Source: Anaerolineae bacterium
Lineage (GTDB): Bacteria; Chloroflexota; Anaerolineae; 4572-78; J111
NCBI GenBank assembly: GCA_022071955.1
Contig: JAJVIM010000019.1
Location: 1-63,316 of the forward strand
Direction: 5' to 3'
DNA: 63,316 bases
The position numbers and the translations under genes are program-made. Under the pieces are notes generated by a model that saw nothing but the letters and a program-made list of their open reading frames with translations, was not told where the DNA came from and ran no database searches. This document shows positions 19,053 through 27,500 of the stretch, piece after piece (the first letter of the stretch is position 1; every line of letters begins with the position of its first letter).

Positions 19053-19799
19053 CTATTTGATAAGTTCCAGAAGTTCTGCCTTCTGTGATGGCTTGAGCCA
19101 GAGACTGATAGTGAAGTTGCTATTGAATGTCACCTTAATCTTGCCATAGTCTTTTGTGACAATGAACACTTTCTTCTCTTCCAGCAACATATCATCTGAG
19201 ACAAGCTCGATTGGCTTCCCACCTACGGTGAATCTCGTAACTTTCCCACCCCCAAATGCCGTGATATTGCCCTCCGCGTCCCACCGAACTTCTCCCGGAA
19301 TATCTGCTTGAAAGTCTATCGACAACGTAGATGGGTCAACTTGTTCGTACTTCTCCACAGGCGTTGGTGGCACTGGCGCGAGAGTTGGCGCAGATGTTGG
19401 CGCGAGAGTGGCAGCAGGTAAAAGGATTGCAGCAGGGGTGGCGTCGCCATTGTTTTTACCACGCCCAACCACAGTCAATACTATCCCCGCGATGATGAGC
19501 AGTACGCCAATTCCTCCAGCTATCATCAACCTGCGTACTTTTGAAAAACTTGTCTCGGTTTTTGATAATCCCGGTATTGTTACCGGTGATGGAGGATAAC
19601 CCGTTGCCTGCGTCTCTTGCCGATCAGATATCCCCTCTGCCTGAATTAACGTTCGACCACAATAACTACAATGCAGCCAGTTGGGGTTAACCGGCTTCCC
19701 ACATTCAGGGCATACCGCCGGTATTGGTATTTTCTTGCCGGTCATTGGGCAAAATTGAGTGCCTTCGGGGTGTTTCTGATTACAGTGAGGACATTGCAT
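19053..19799 (-). CDS. Zinc-ribbon, single-pass membrane protein of unknown function
   Basis: The 248-aa protein starts MQCPHCNQKHPEGTQFCP, then CPECGKPVN...HCSYCG: two zinc-ribbon knuckles in the first ~45 residues. A transmembrane helix follows (RRLMIAGGIGVLLIIAGIVL, ~95-115), then a Pro/Ala/Thr linker and a C-terminal soluble domain of ~95 residues rich in beta strands. The ATG at 19799 has GAAGGGAG upstream, and a longer in-frame start at 19838 has no such site. This zinc-ribbon/TM/linker plan is common in Chloroflexota-type genomes, but I cannot assign a function. Confidence 0.75.
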   Translation of the reverse strand: MQCPHCNQKHPEGTQFCPMTGKKIPIPAVCPECGKPVNPNWLHCSYCGRTLIQAEGISDRQETQATGYPPSPVTIPGLSKTETSFSKVRRLMIAGGIGVLLIIAGIVLTVVGRGKNNGDATPAAILLPAATLAPTSAPTLAPVPPTPVEKYEQVDPSTLSIDFQADIPGEVRWDAEGNITAFGGGKVTRFTVGGKPIELVSDDMLLEEKKVFIVTKDYGKIKVTFNSNFTISLWLKPSQKAELLELIK

Positions 19800-20118
19800 C
19801 GCTTGTCTCCCTTCTCCACACGAACAGGAAACCCACATAAATTACTGAACTTCATCACCTGGTGACCAAGCGCTGAATAGTAGTTCTTTTCAAACGTCCT
19901 GATCATCTCTTCATCGTCTTCCGGGGGACTGCATATGATTAATACCAAGCCAAAGACCATACTCGCAATTGCTATAATTAAACTATTTCGGGGCCGGGTA
20001 GGGACTACCTCAAATGCTACGTGGTACTTTTGGCGCAGGCGTCCGGTTTAATGGATAAACCGCTGATCCTCTTCCTTTGCTGATGGTGACCACAAAACAC
20101 AAAAAACGCGCGCCAGGA

Positions 20119-20147
20119 TTGACCCGGCAGCGCGTTAAGCATACAAT
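20119..20147 (+). promoter_or_regulatory. Promoter of putative small RNA B
   Basis: TTGACC (20119-20124) and TACAAT (20142-20147) are again exactly 17 bases apart, although five of the 17 spacer bases differ from copy A. The inverted repeat around the -35 box is retained with one pair lost. Confidence 0.7.
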
Positions 20148-20153
20148 AACCGC

Positions 20154-20219
20154 ATTAAACCGATTGGGCGCTCGTTGCCTGGTCGGTAAAATCAAGCCCC
20201 GCTGCAATCGGGGCTTTTT
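20154..20219 (+). ncRNA. Putative small RNA B, paralogue of RNA A
   Basis: The first hairpin stem, CCGATTGGGC (20160-20169) with GCCTGGTCGG (20177-20186), is identical to copy A, but the loop reads GCTCGTT. The linker and upstream leader also differ. The terminator stem is identical with a changed loop. This pattern of constant stems and variable loops supports an RNA product. Confidence 0.6.
20194..20219 (+). terminator. Intrinsic terminator of putative small RNA B
   Basis: AAGCCCCG (20194-20201) pairs with CGGGGCTT (20209-20216), with loop CTGCAAT, followed by five T. Confidence 0.85.
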
Positions 20220-20256
20220 GTTTGGGTTCAATTTTAGCACGAAAAAATATAAGAGT

Positions 20257-20622
20257 CTAAGCGGCCTTGCCGTTTCTAACACCCCCATTTTCAACCATGC
20301 CCATAATCCGGCTGACCAGCATCTGCTGGACCATCAGTTCGGCATCGTGGCGGTGGACCATCTCCACCGGCACCACCAGGCTGGCTTGCAGCTCAAAAAT
20401 GAAGGTCTTTTTGCCGCTGGCGTAGCGGCTGGCGCTCATTCCGGCCACAAAAACCCGCTCCCCGGTTCGCTCTGTGGTGCGGATTGTTTCATAGGCGGCC
20501 GTGCCGGCAGCCACAACCTGAAAACGGTTCTCCCCATCGGCCAGAATAAACCGCGCTTCCAGCTTGTCCGGGTCGTAAGATACCGGGATTGAGACAAACC
20601 CCGTGGCGGCGGCGATAAGCAT
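20257..20622 (-). CDS. Hypothetical protein of the plasmid-like module
   Basis: This 121-aa protein was not recognised. It is predicted to be mostly beta strands in its first 85 residues (VSIPVSYDPDKLEARFILADGENRFQVVAAG, then KKTFIFELQASLVVPVEM), which could be an OB-like fold, with a helical tail. It starts at a TAATG overlap with the preceding helicase-like gene, so the two are co-translated and probably belong to the same mobile module. Confidence 0.55.
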   Translation of the reverse strand: MLIAAATGFVSIPVSYDPDKLEARFILADGENRFQVVAAGTAAYETIRTTERTGERVFVAGMSASRYASGKKTFIFELQASLVVPVEMVHRHDAELMVQQMLVSRIMGMVENGGVRNGKAA

Positions 20623-21968
20623 TAGCTATTCCTCCCATATTGATGATTTCCTTCTCCAAACATCGATATTTGCTCCGGGCCGGCGGCCCGGCTTTCGTCA
20701 ACCTCTTTGGCGATTTTTGATAAGGTCAGGCACCACATTGCTTCGGCCTGATCCTGGTATTCAACCACAATTTTGTCGCCGGCGCGGCGCCAGCGTCCGG
20801 CAGGCACGGCCAGCCACGGCGCGGCGGGAAACTCAACGGTAAACAGCGCCAACTCCCGCTGCCAGCCGCGGGCCGGCAGTTTTTTCTTGGGGGTGAGCTG
20901 CACCACTTCGCGGCCACTTTTACGGGCGTAAGTTTCGGTTTCCGCCAGCAGCCCCAGGTAATCCATCTCCTTGCGCAGATCGTTGACCGACACGTCCAGA
21001 AATTCGCCCATGTCTTGAAGGTGACGTTTGACCGTTTTCAGGGCCTCGGCATCGTGCAGATAAATCTGGCCGGAGCCTGGTACCAGCCAGCCCAGCAGCG
21101 GCGTGCCCTGCAGCGGTTCGTAGGTGGTTTGCACGTGGCCAAATTCATCGGTGTAGGTGTAGCCATTGATGGGCACCAGGGCGCGGGGTTTCTGGACCAG
21201 GATGGTGGCCAGCGTTTCAAAGAAGCGGCGGCTGAACTGCATTTCGGCAATCCGCTCTTCCTGGCTGTCGAGGTTGGTCATGATCCCGTCGCGGAAGCGT
21301 TGCAGGTAGGCCGCTTCGGCCAGCTCATCAATGGCCCCCACTTCACGCGCCCAGGTGAGCAGCGCCACGCCGGCGGCCATCAGGGTGGCGTAGTAATCGT
21401 GCAGGCGGGGCTGGCTGTAGCGGTTGGCCACTTCCTGCTGAAATTGCTTGACCCGCTGCGGCAGGGTGGTTTCCAGATCGGCCCAATTCAGGGCCAGAAA
21501 CTGGACATAGCCGGCCGTCGCCAGGCTGTAGAGATAGCTGTCTTTTTGCTGGGCCTGGCTGAGCCGCTGCACGTCGATAGAGTCGCGGGTAAATTCGATG
21601 GTGAAGGAGCGGCCCACGGCGCTGCCCACCTGCATGGCCAGCTTTTCGGCGGTGATCATACAGACGCCGGCATTTGGCGGCAGGCTGGCAAAGCCGCGGT
21701 GGCTGATTTCATCGGCCACAATGTCAATCACGTTGCGCACGCCCACCCGCGCCCCGCCGCTCCAGCGGTCAACCGGCTGCATCTGGCGGATGGCGCTCAG
21801 GTCGGTGGTGTTCCAGCCGATGTCAAAAAAGCCATAGGTGCGCATCAGCTCCGCTTCGGAGAAACGGGCGCGTCCCTGTTCATCGAGCGCCCAGGCGTAA
21901 AAACCGCCAAAGGGCTGGTAGGCGTGGTGTAGTTGCGGCCGGTGCCCACCACAATGCAGCCGCCCCAC
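20622..21968 (-). pseudogene. C-terminal part of a DUF927-like helicase/primase, probably truncated
   Basis: The 448-aa open frame has no convincing start. Its first ~15 residues (MGRLHCGGHRPQLHHA) are read out of frame from the FtsK-like gene. The body resembles the region after the ATPase core in phage and integrative-element DUF927-type helicases: ITAEKLAMQVGSAVGRSFTIEFTRDSIDVQRLSQAQQ, then SYLYSLATAGYVQFLALNWADLE. No Walker A motif is present, so the ATPase half is missing. The likely event is a deletion that joined two replication/transfer genes around 21930. The family assignment is from memory of conserved patterns and is uncertain. Confidence 0.45.
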
Positions 21969-22768
21969 TTGCCGGGGTAGGCGTGCGGATCAATCACCAC
22001 TACTTTGCTGGTGGCCAGGCGGCGGGTGATGATGTGTTGCAGCAGGGTGGTTTTGCCGCTGTCGCTGGCCCCCACAATCAGGCAGCGCTGCACGGTGTCC
22101 AGTTCGGCCAGCAGGTTGAGCAACGGCGGCAGCAGAGTGGCATAACCGGGCACCACCGGGCCGGCGGGGCGGCCGCTGCCCAGGCGAGCCATCGACTCTA
22201 ATCTGTAGCGGTACAGCTCCATTTCCCACTCGGTGGGCTGGTGCTGTTTGCCGTTCACGTACAGCGCCGGGGTGCCGGTTAAGTTGCGGTAAACGGCCCT
22301 GGGGTTGGTGTCCCGCACCCAGGTTTGGCCGTTATCGGTGATGGTCAACACGTGGGCCTGCTTTTCGGCCTCGATCCGGCGGGCGCGCAGGGTGCGCACC
22401 TTTTCAATGAGCAACCAGGTGCCGATAAAGCCGATGATAACTGCCGTCACCGTGGCCAGCCCCACCGCAATATAGGCGATGGCCAGCACCAGCGCGGTGA
22501 TTTCGTCCCAGTACACGGCCACGGTCAGCGAGACGATCAGCAGCAGGAAGGCCAGGGCGCTCAGGCCGATGGCCAGCACCTTGATGGTAAAATCGGCGGC
22601 GGCCAGCAGGTCGCCGGCAAAAACGAACACCGGCTTGACCGTGGTTGCGGCCAGCAGCAGCAGGCCGATCAGGGCGGTTAAGGCGGTCAGAAACCCGGTC
22701 ACGCTGCCGGTGTCATCGTCAACAATAACATTCACGGCAATGCGGGTTTGGTGGGCCAGTGCGTTCAT
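21845..22768 (-). pseudogene. FtsK/HerA-like DNA translocase, C-terminally truncated
   Basis: Residues ~25-130 form membrane helices (FLTALTALIGLLLLAATTV and later VLAIAYIAVGLATVTAVIIGFIGTWLLI). A linker leads to a P-loop ATPase: CLIVGASDSGKTTLLQHI (Walker A, ~residue 235) and KVVVIDPHAYPGKWGGCIVVGTGRNY, a pattern seen in FtsK/VirD4-like transfer ATPases of integrative elements. After GTGRNY the frame runs into out-of-frame sequence (TTPTSPLAVFTPGRSM) and stops, so most of the ATPase domain is lost. At 307 aa it is far shorter than functional relatives. It overlaps the upstream 67-aa gene by four bases. Confidence 0.5.
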
Positions 22769-22968
22769 TGGGGCATCACCTGGGCGACGGTTTTGGGTTC
22801 AACCTTGTCGGCCATTTCACGCAGCCAGGCGGCGACTTCAGCCGGATTGCCGCAAATGGCGATCTTCAAATCGCGGTCCAAAAAGAGCTGGGTGTGGCCG
22901 TAAAAGGTCACACTGCTAAAAATCGGCTCCAGTTTGCGTTGAGTTTCGTTTCTCAGTAGAATGGCCAT
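22765..22968 (-). CDS. Small hypothetical protein
   Basis: This 67-aa protein was not recognised. Its sequence, MAILLRNETQRKLEPIFSSVTFYGHTQLFLDRDLKIAICGNP..., suggests a small alpha/beta fold. It is coupled to the FtsK-like gene through an ATGA overlap and has a TAAG-rich leader with a possible AGG before the ATG. It probably belongs to the same plasmid-like module. Confidence 0.55.
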   Translation of the reverse strand: MAILLRNETQRKLEPIFSSVTFYGHTQLFLDRDLKIAICGNPAEVAAWLREMADKVEPKTVAQVMPQ

Positions 22969-23001
22969 AAGTGCTTACCTCCCAGTGGGTACTTACTTAT
23001 A

Positions 23002-23032
23002 AAGCTGCCGGCTTCGCCCCGGCGGCTTTTTT
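23002..23032. terminator. Terminator-like hairpin between small genes
   Basis: AAGCTGCCGG (23002-23011) pairs with CCGGCGGCTT (23019-23028) and is followed by six T on the plus strand. The genes here run on the minus strand, where only TT-TAT follows the stem. It would therefore act mainly on antisense transcription, or as a weak attenuator right after the 87-aa gene. Confidence 0.55.
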
Positions 23033-23294
23033 ATTGGTCAGTGAATAATGGCAGTTGGATGGGGGCCAGGGCCGGCACCTCACCAAACCAGCTTTCCAGC
23101 CCCTTTTCCTGGGCGTAGCGTTGCAGCCAGTCGCTGGCCATTTGCCGCGTGTTTTCGGCTGCTTGCTGAAAGCCGGCGCCGTGGTTGGCCCCGCCACAAA
23201 CGCAATCGCACTCCGCCGATGTGGCGTTGTAGCATTTGGCGTCACAGCGGCCCACGCAGCCATCGCTGGTATACACGGCGATCAGGGTGGTCAT
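23031..23294 (-). CDS. Cysteine-rich small protein of mobile elements
   Basis: The 87-aa protein opens MTTLIAVYTSDGCVGRCDAKCYNA and continues CDCVCGGANHGAGFQQAAENTRQM. Seven Cys within about 25 residues suggest a metal-binding knuckle. I recall similar small proteins from actinobacterial and Chloroflexota integrative elements, without a known role. It lies eight bases after the 90-aa zinc-finger gene. Confidence 0.65.
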   Translation of the reverse strand: MTTLIAVYTSDGCVGRCDAKCYNATSAECDCVCGGANHGAGFQQAAENTRQMASDWLQRYAQEKGLESWFGEVPALAPIQLPLFTDQ

Positions 23295-23302
23295 ATAATG
23301 GC

Positions 23303-23575
23303 TCAGCCTCGTATGGGGCGATAGGGCTTAAAGGCGCCATTCCAGGGGGCCGGGTCCTGTTTGGCCAGCCCGTTTTCACGCAAACGCTGTTGCGCGGCCT
23401 GAATGTCGCCGGCAAAGTAGTTATCGGCCAGGCCGTGCAGGCCCAGGTGGCCCAGGTAGCTGTGCCAGGATGTGCCAAAGGGGATTTCTTTGCCGCAGCG
23501 GGGGCAGTAGGCCGGCGGGAATTTATCGGCCACGGCCTTACCGCCTAATGAACGGGCGTTTTGATCAAGCGGCAT
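23303..23575 (-). CDS. Small CxxC zinc-finger-like protein
   Basis: The 90-aa protein contains FPPAYCPRCGKEIPFGTSWHSYLGHLGLHGLADNYF. One CPRC knuckle plus His residues (HSYLGHLGLH) could complete a C2H2-type zinc site. Its ATG overlaps the end of an upstream open frame (stop at 23565), as in coupled operons. Confidence 0.6.
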   Translation of the reverse strand: MPLDQNARSLGGKAVADKFPPAYCPRCGKEIPFGTSWHSYLGHLGLHGLADNYFAGDIQAAQQRLRENGLAKQDPAPWNGAFKPYRPIRG

Positions 23576-23774
23576 GGCCCACCCCCAACATCATTCGCAG
23601 GATGTAATCACCATCTGGCGCCTCTAAAAACTCTATCGCCTCGGTGCGGTCTTCGGTTGTGGTTTTTTTAGTGGGAAAAAAGTGATCGGCTACACACTGC
23701 CAGGTTGCGGCCTTGATGAGCGTATTTCCGGATCTGGCCCGTTTTTTTGTCGGGGTGCCGGCCCCGAACGCTGC
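23565..23774 (-). pseudogene. Start-less open frame upstream of the zinc-finger gene
   Basis: A 69-codon frame ends at 23565, overlapping the next ATG by 11 bases. It reads protein-like (NTLIKAATWQCVADHFF, then EAIEFLEAPDGDYILRMM). Two TAG stops sit at its 5' edge, and no ATG, GTG or TTG occurs before codon ~60. It is either an N-truncated relic or chance sequence. Confidence 0.3.
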
Positions 23775-23786
23775 CTACTACAGCAC

Positions 23787-23821
23787 AAGTTAACTGACGT
23801 ATCAATAGGTAAGTTAACTGA
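23787..23821. promoter_or_regulatory. Direct repeats AAGTTAACTGA, likely operator of the plasmid-like operon
   Basis: The 11-mer AAGTTAACTGA occurs at 23787-23797 and 23811-23821, with starts 24 bp apart. On the minus strand a possible promoter (TTGATA, 17 bases, TGTAGT) overlaps the downstream copy. The HTH protein encoded at 23943-24368 is a candidate ligand. Confidence 0.4.
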
Positions 23822-23825
23822 TTGC

Positions 23826-23851
23826 AAAAAAGAAACGGCAAAAGCCGTTTC
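23826..23851 (-). terminator. Intrinsic terminator after the HTH gene
   Basis: The perfect 8-bp stem GAAACGGC/GCCGTTTC with a 4-base loop is followed on the minus strand by six T. It ends the transcript of the HTH gene at 24368-23943 and separates it from the small-protein operon. Confidence 0.85.
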
Positions 23852-23942
23852 AAGTATATCACAACTGTTATTTGTAAAAAGTTAGACTTTTGTCATAAGC
23901 TGTAATTACCAACCCGTGACATTTGTCACTATCTTGCAGGTA

Positions 23943-24368
23943 TCACGATTTCTTATTGCGGCGGTATTCGGCCAGATTTGGATGTTTTATTTCGTATGGT
24001 AGCCCATCATCATCTAACAGAGGCGCCCTGCTCCCAATTTTGCGGCGATCTTCCCAAATCTCTGCAAGATAGGCGATTTCTGACTCATTATATGTAGCCG
24101 GATAAGAGTCATTGTCTGTAGGCTGTAGATATTTACTCTGGTTAACCCACGAGTTAAGAGTACCCCTTGGAACGCCATATTTTTTTGAGGCTTCTGTCAG
24201 GGTCAGGGTTTTATCGCGCAAATGGCCATATCGCTCGTTTAGGATTTGCTCTTTTGACTCTGGCGCGGTCACGTGCAGGTCTCCGTTAGAATTTATTCTA
24301 ACTTTATCACCTACGGAAACGTTAGTCAACTGCTTTTTTACACGTGGGGTAACTGTTATGGTTGGCAT
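23943..24368 (-). CDS. HTH DNA-binding protein (MerR/excisionase-like)
   Basis: This 141-aa protein has a central HTH: LTLTEASKKYGVPRGTLNSWVNQSKYLQP (~residues 55-85), similar to MerR/excisionase-type domains that read a DNA motif as monomers or dimers. The N-terminal ~40 residues (TVTPRVKKQLTNVSVGDKVRINSNGDLHV) look like a small beta unit, possibly an SpoVT-AbrB-like or OB-like piece. The C-terminal part is a charged tail. It is a single-gene unit with its own terminator and probably regulates the adjacent plasmid-like module. This is inferred from position. Confidence 0.6.
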   Translation of the reverse strand: MPTITVTPRVKKQLTNVSVGDKVRINSNGDLHVTAPESKEQILNERYGHLRDKTLTLTEASKKYGVPRGTLNSWVNQSKYLQPTDNDSYPATYNESEIAYLAEIWEDRRKIGSRAPLLDDDGLPYEIKHPNLAEYRRNKKS

Positions 24369-24565
24369 AAAATCATCCCCTCACAAAGATCAACACTATT
24401 GGTACAAAAGAACAAAAAACCCCCATTTAAGCGAGTAGGTCGAGACAATGCTAAGTTATGCTCGTCTGCCAGTTCCGACACTCGCCCGCGGGACCGGGAT
24501 AATTAATGTGGCGGCAATTTTACTACAATTGTCAGGCTGTTGCCAAAACCGGCCGGCACTCTGTT
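24369..24565. other. Intergenic region after the Tc operon, no gene seen
   Basis: About 200 bp between the HTH gene start and the end of the TcA gene. I see no convincing gene, hairpin terminator or promoter boxes here. It marks the junction between the plasmid-like module and the toxin operon. Confidence 0.5.
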
Positions 24566-27500
24566 TTATCCCACTGTGTAGCGGCACACCAGCACCACAT
24601 CCTCAATGGCCTCGCGCAGCGCATCAAACTGGTTGCCGCTCAATTGCAGCGACCGGGTTTCTTGGTCCGGCTGCCAATCGATGTTGGTTCGCAGCCACAA
24701 CAAATCCTCGTCGCCGGGTTGGGCTTTGCTCCACTTTTGCAGCGTAAACGAGTCCGTGTCCAGTTGCACCGTTAGTTTGCCGGCCCAATCGGTAAACGGC
24801 TTTTCGCTGTTGCCCACTTTGATTTTGTTGGTTTTGCTTTTAACAAATACCTCCAGTTGATTGATCGACAGCTTTCGGCCGCGCAGCAGCAGCGGGAAGC
24901 GGTCGCGCAGGTCAAGCTCAACTTTGTCGCCGCGCAGCAGTTTGGTCCAGCCGGCCAGCTCCTGCCGCAGGCTGACCAGCCGGAACAGCCCACCTTCGGT
25001 CTGGCCCAGTTGCAGCAGCAAATCCTGCGCCCGGCTCATTTCAACCAGCGCCTGCCCGGCCAGCAGTTGCCCGCCCTCACGCGCGGTGTACTTGAGATGC
25101 AGCACCGCATCGGCGATGGTGTCGTAATCAAACTGGCGGAACGTTGCCGGCAAGTCCAGCCGCCAGCGCGAAACGGCCCCGGCTCCTTCAAATGGCAGGT
25201 AGCGCTCGTCGCGGAAATTCAGCTCAAACATACCACTGTCGTTTTGGGCGTGGCTGGTGGCAATGGATTGGGTTGGCACTAAATCATCAATAAAACGCGG
25301 GTCGTCGTTGGCCATATCGCGTGCGTAATGCCCGCCGGCCAAAGTGCTGTCGCGCCGCAGCGAGTTGCGCAGCAGAGTTAGTGTGGCGCTCACGCCGGTG
25401 TACGGCCCCACCACACAGGGGATGGTCAGGCTGACCGATTTGACTCGCCGGAAGTAGTGGCCGGGAAAATCGAGGTCAAACAGCGCTTCCGGCAGGTCAA
25501 ACTCGCAGCGGCCGGTTTCCCGCAGTTCGATGAGCGCCAGCGGGTTGAGCGCCAGCAGCGACACGTGTTTGGTGATTTCGTATTCGCGCCGGTTTTGGTC
25601 GTGATAGGCCCGCTCCAGTTGTTTGAGCGCCAAAAACAGCGCGTCGCCGGCCATCAGCCCCTTGCGCAAACTGTCCCAGTAGCCAAATTTAATAAAGTCC
25701 GATTTGTCGATGCCCAGCTCAAAGCGATAGCAGCGCTCGGCGCGTTTGGCCAGATCGTAGGCCAGTTGGTAGGCTTCAAAGTAAAGTTTGCTGATGCCGC
25801 GCTCCATCCAGCCATACAGCTCCGTGTTGGTGAATTTGGTTTGCAGAAAACTCTCAACCTCTGCCGCGTTGGCAATGAGCGTATCCTGGTTATCCAGCTC
25901 AAGGCTGGCAATTTGATGGCGAATTTTGGCGGCGATAATTTGCCTGTCGATCTGCTCAATTTCAAGCGCGGCGCTGTTGCGCTGGAGCGCCTGTTCCTGT
26001 TCGCGCCAAACAAAACCGGCCAGCCGGCTGGCCAGCGTCGATTTAAAACCGTGCCACGTGCCCATCGCGCCGAGTACTTTGGCTGCGGCGGTGGTGGCCG
26101 CGCCAAGCTGCGCCCCGCCAAAATTAACGCTCCCGCCCAACCCCAGCGGCTTCAGCGAAATTTCCGCCTGCGGGATCAGGTGCAGCAGCGTGGCCAGCCC
26201 TTCCACGGTGGAGCTGGCCATCGAAAAAGCCGCGGCCAAAAACGACTGGAAGATTTCTTCCTGCTCAAATTTGAGCATTTTGGTGCCGCTGTCAAGGCTG
26301 GCCAGTTCGATGTCGCCAATCGCCGCGCCGATGGCCCCGCCGGCCGCGCCACCGCCCGGCCCGGCAATCAGCTCGCCGGCAGACGCGCCCACCGCCGCCC
26401 CGCTGATGACAATTTTGCCGCCGTTGACCAGCTCAAACCGGCCGGTGGGGTTGTAGGGTTGAATGGCCGTGGTGCTGGCCGGCTCGTCCGGCTTTTTCGG
26501 GTCGCCCGGTTCGGTGGGGATAGTGACGGCAGCTTCGCCCAACAATTGACTGTAATGCAGCAGCCGGGCAATGGCCGTTTGCCGCTGCGCCCGCAACGCG
26601 TTCAACGATGCCTCAGCTTCGGCTTTTTGCCACTCTTTCACGTGGCGCACCGCGGCCAGCAGCGCCGATTCGTGGCCGGCGCGCATTTGTCCCAGATGTT
26701 CGGCATCCTTTTTCTCCAGCGCGGCCAGCAGCGCCGACCCCAGCGCTTTCAACTCGCCGGCCATTTCCAATGCCTTTTGCAGCATCACGGCAAAGCGGTA
26801 GCGCGGCAGCGGCGCGCTCAAATCGCTGAGCACGCTGCCAATATCCAGCCCGGCCGCCGCGGCCCGCACCAGCAGCGCCGGGTCGATGGGCGGTTCAAAC
26901 AGCGGCAACTGGCGCACCACGCCCTCAATATTCATACAATGCCGAATTTTGAACAGCCGGTCCTCAACCACATCCCAGTAACCGAGCAGTTTGTCGTTTT
27001 GGGGGATGCAGAAGTAGAGCGTACGGCCCATGCTCAGCAGCGCCGCGGCCTCCGGCTGGCCCTCAACCGGGGCTGCCAGGCTGGCAAATGGCGTTTCGTC
27101 CTCGGCCTCAACCTGGGCGTTACCGGCCTCATCGAGCAGCGGCCGAAGCTGGGCAAACGTCAGCGGCTGGGGCCGGCGGCGTGGCGGGATGCGTTCCGGT
27201 CGCGGCCCGAGCAGCCGGGCCGCCAGCACGTACAGCAGCGTCGCCTCGTTGATCGTTTCGATGGTGTCACGCCGGAAAAGCTGGTCGCCCCAGGCAATCA
27301 GGTTGTCCAGATATTTCATCACCACAAATTTTTGATAGGCCGATAGCCGGCTGCGGGCAATGAGATGCGGCTGGAAGGGATGTTTGGCCAGGTCGATGAG
27401 CTGGTTGACTACCTCCTGCTCCGCCGGCGAATTGCTGCCGCCGGGCTGGAGTTTGCGGAACATTTCGGCCAGCCGCTCCGGCGATACCTCGCGCAGCGGC

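Larger units (their letters stand above)
20101..20241 (+). repeat. Cassette copy B of the ~145-bp dispersed direct repeat
   Basis: This is the second copy of the 17975-18120 element, in the same orientation and about 2.1 kb away. The two copies bracket the methyltransferase, attC-like site and zinc-ribbon gene. Confidence 0.85.

Noticed and set aside
19742..19960. 72-codon minus-strand frame overlapping the zinc-ribbon gene start
   Set aside because: It overlaps the start of a well-supported gene in another frame and has no recognisable sequence.
20010..20294. 94-codon minus-strand frame over small RNA cassette B
   Set aside because: It reads backward through the promoter, hairpin and terminator, which explain the conservation better, and a related frame is not kept in copy A.
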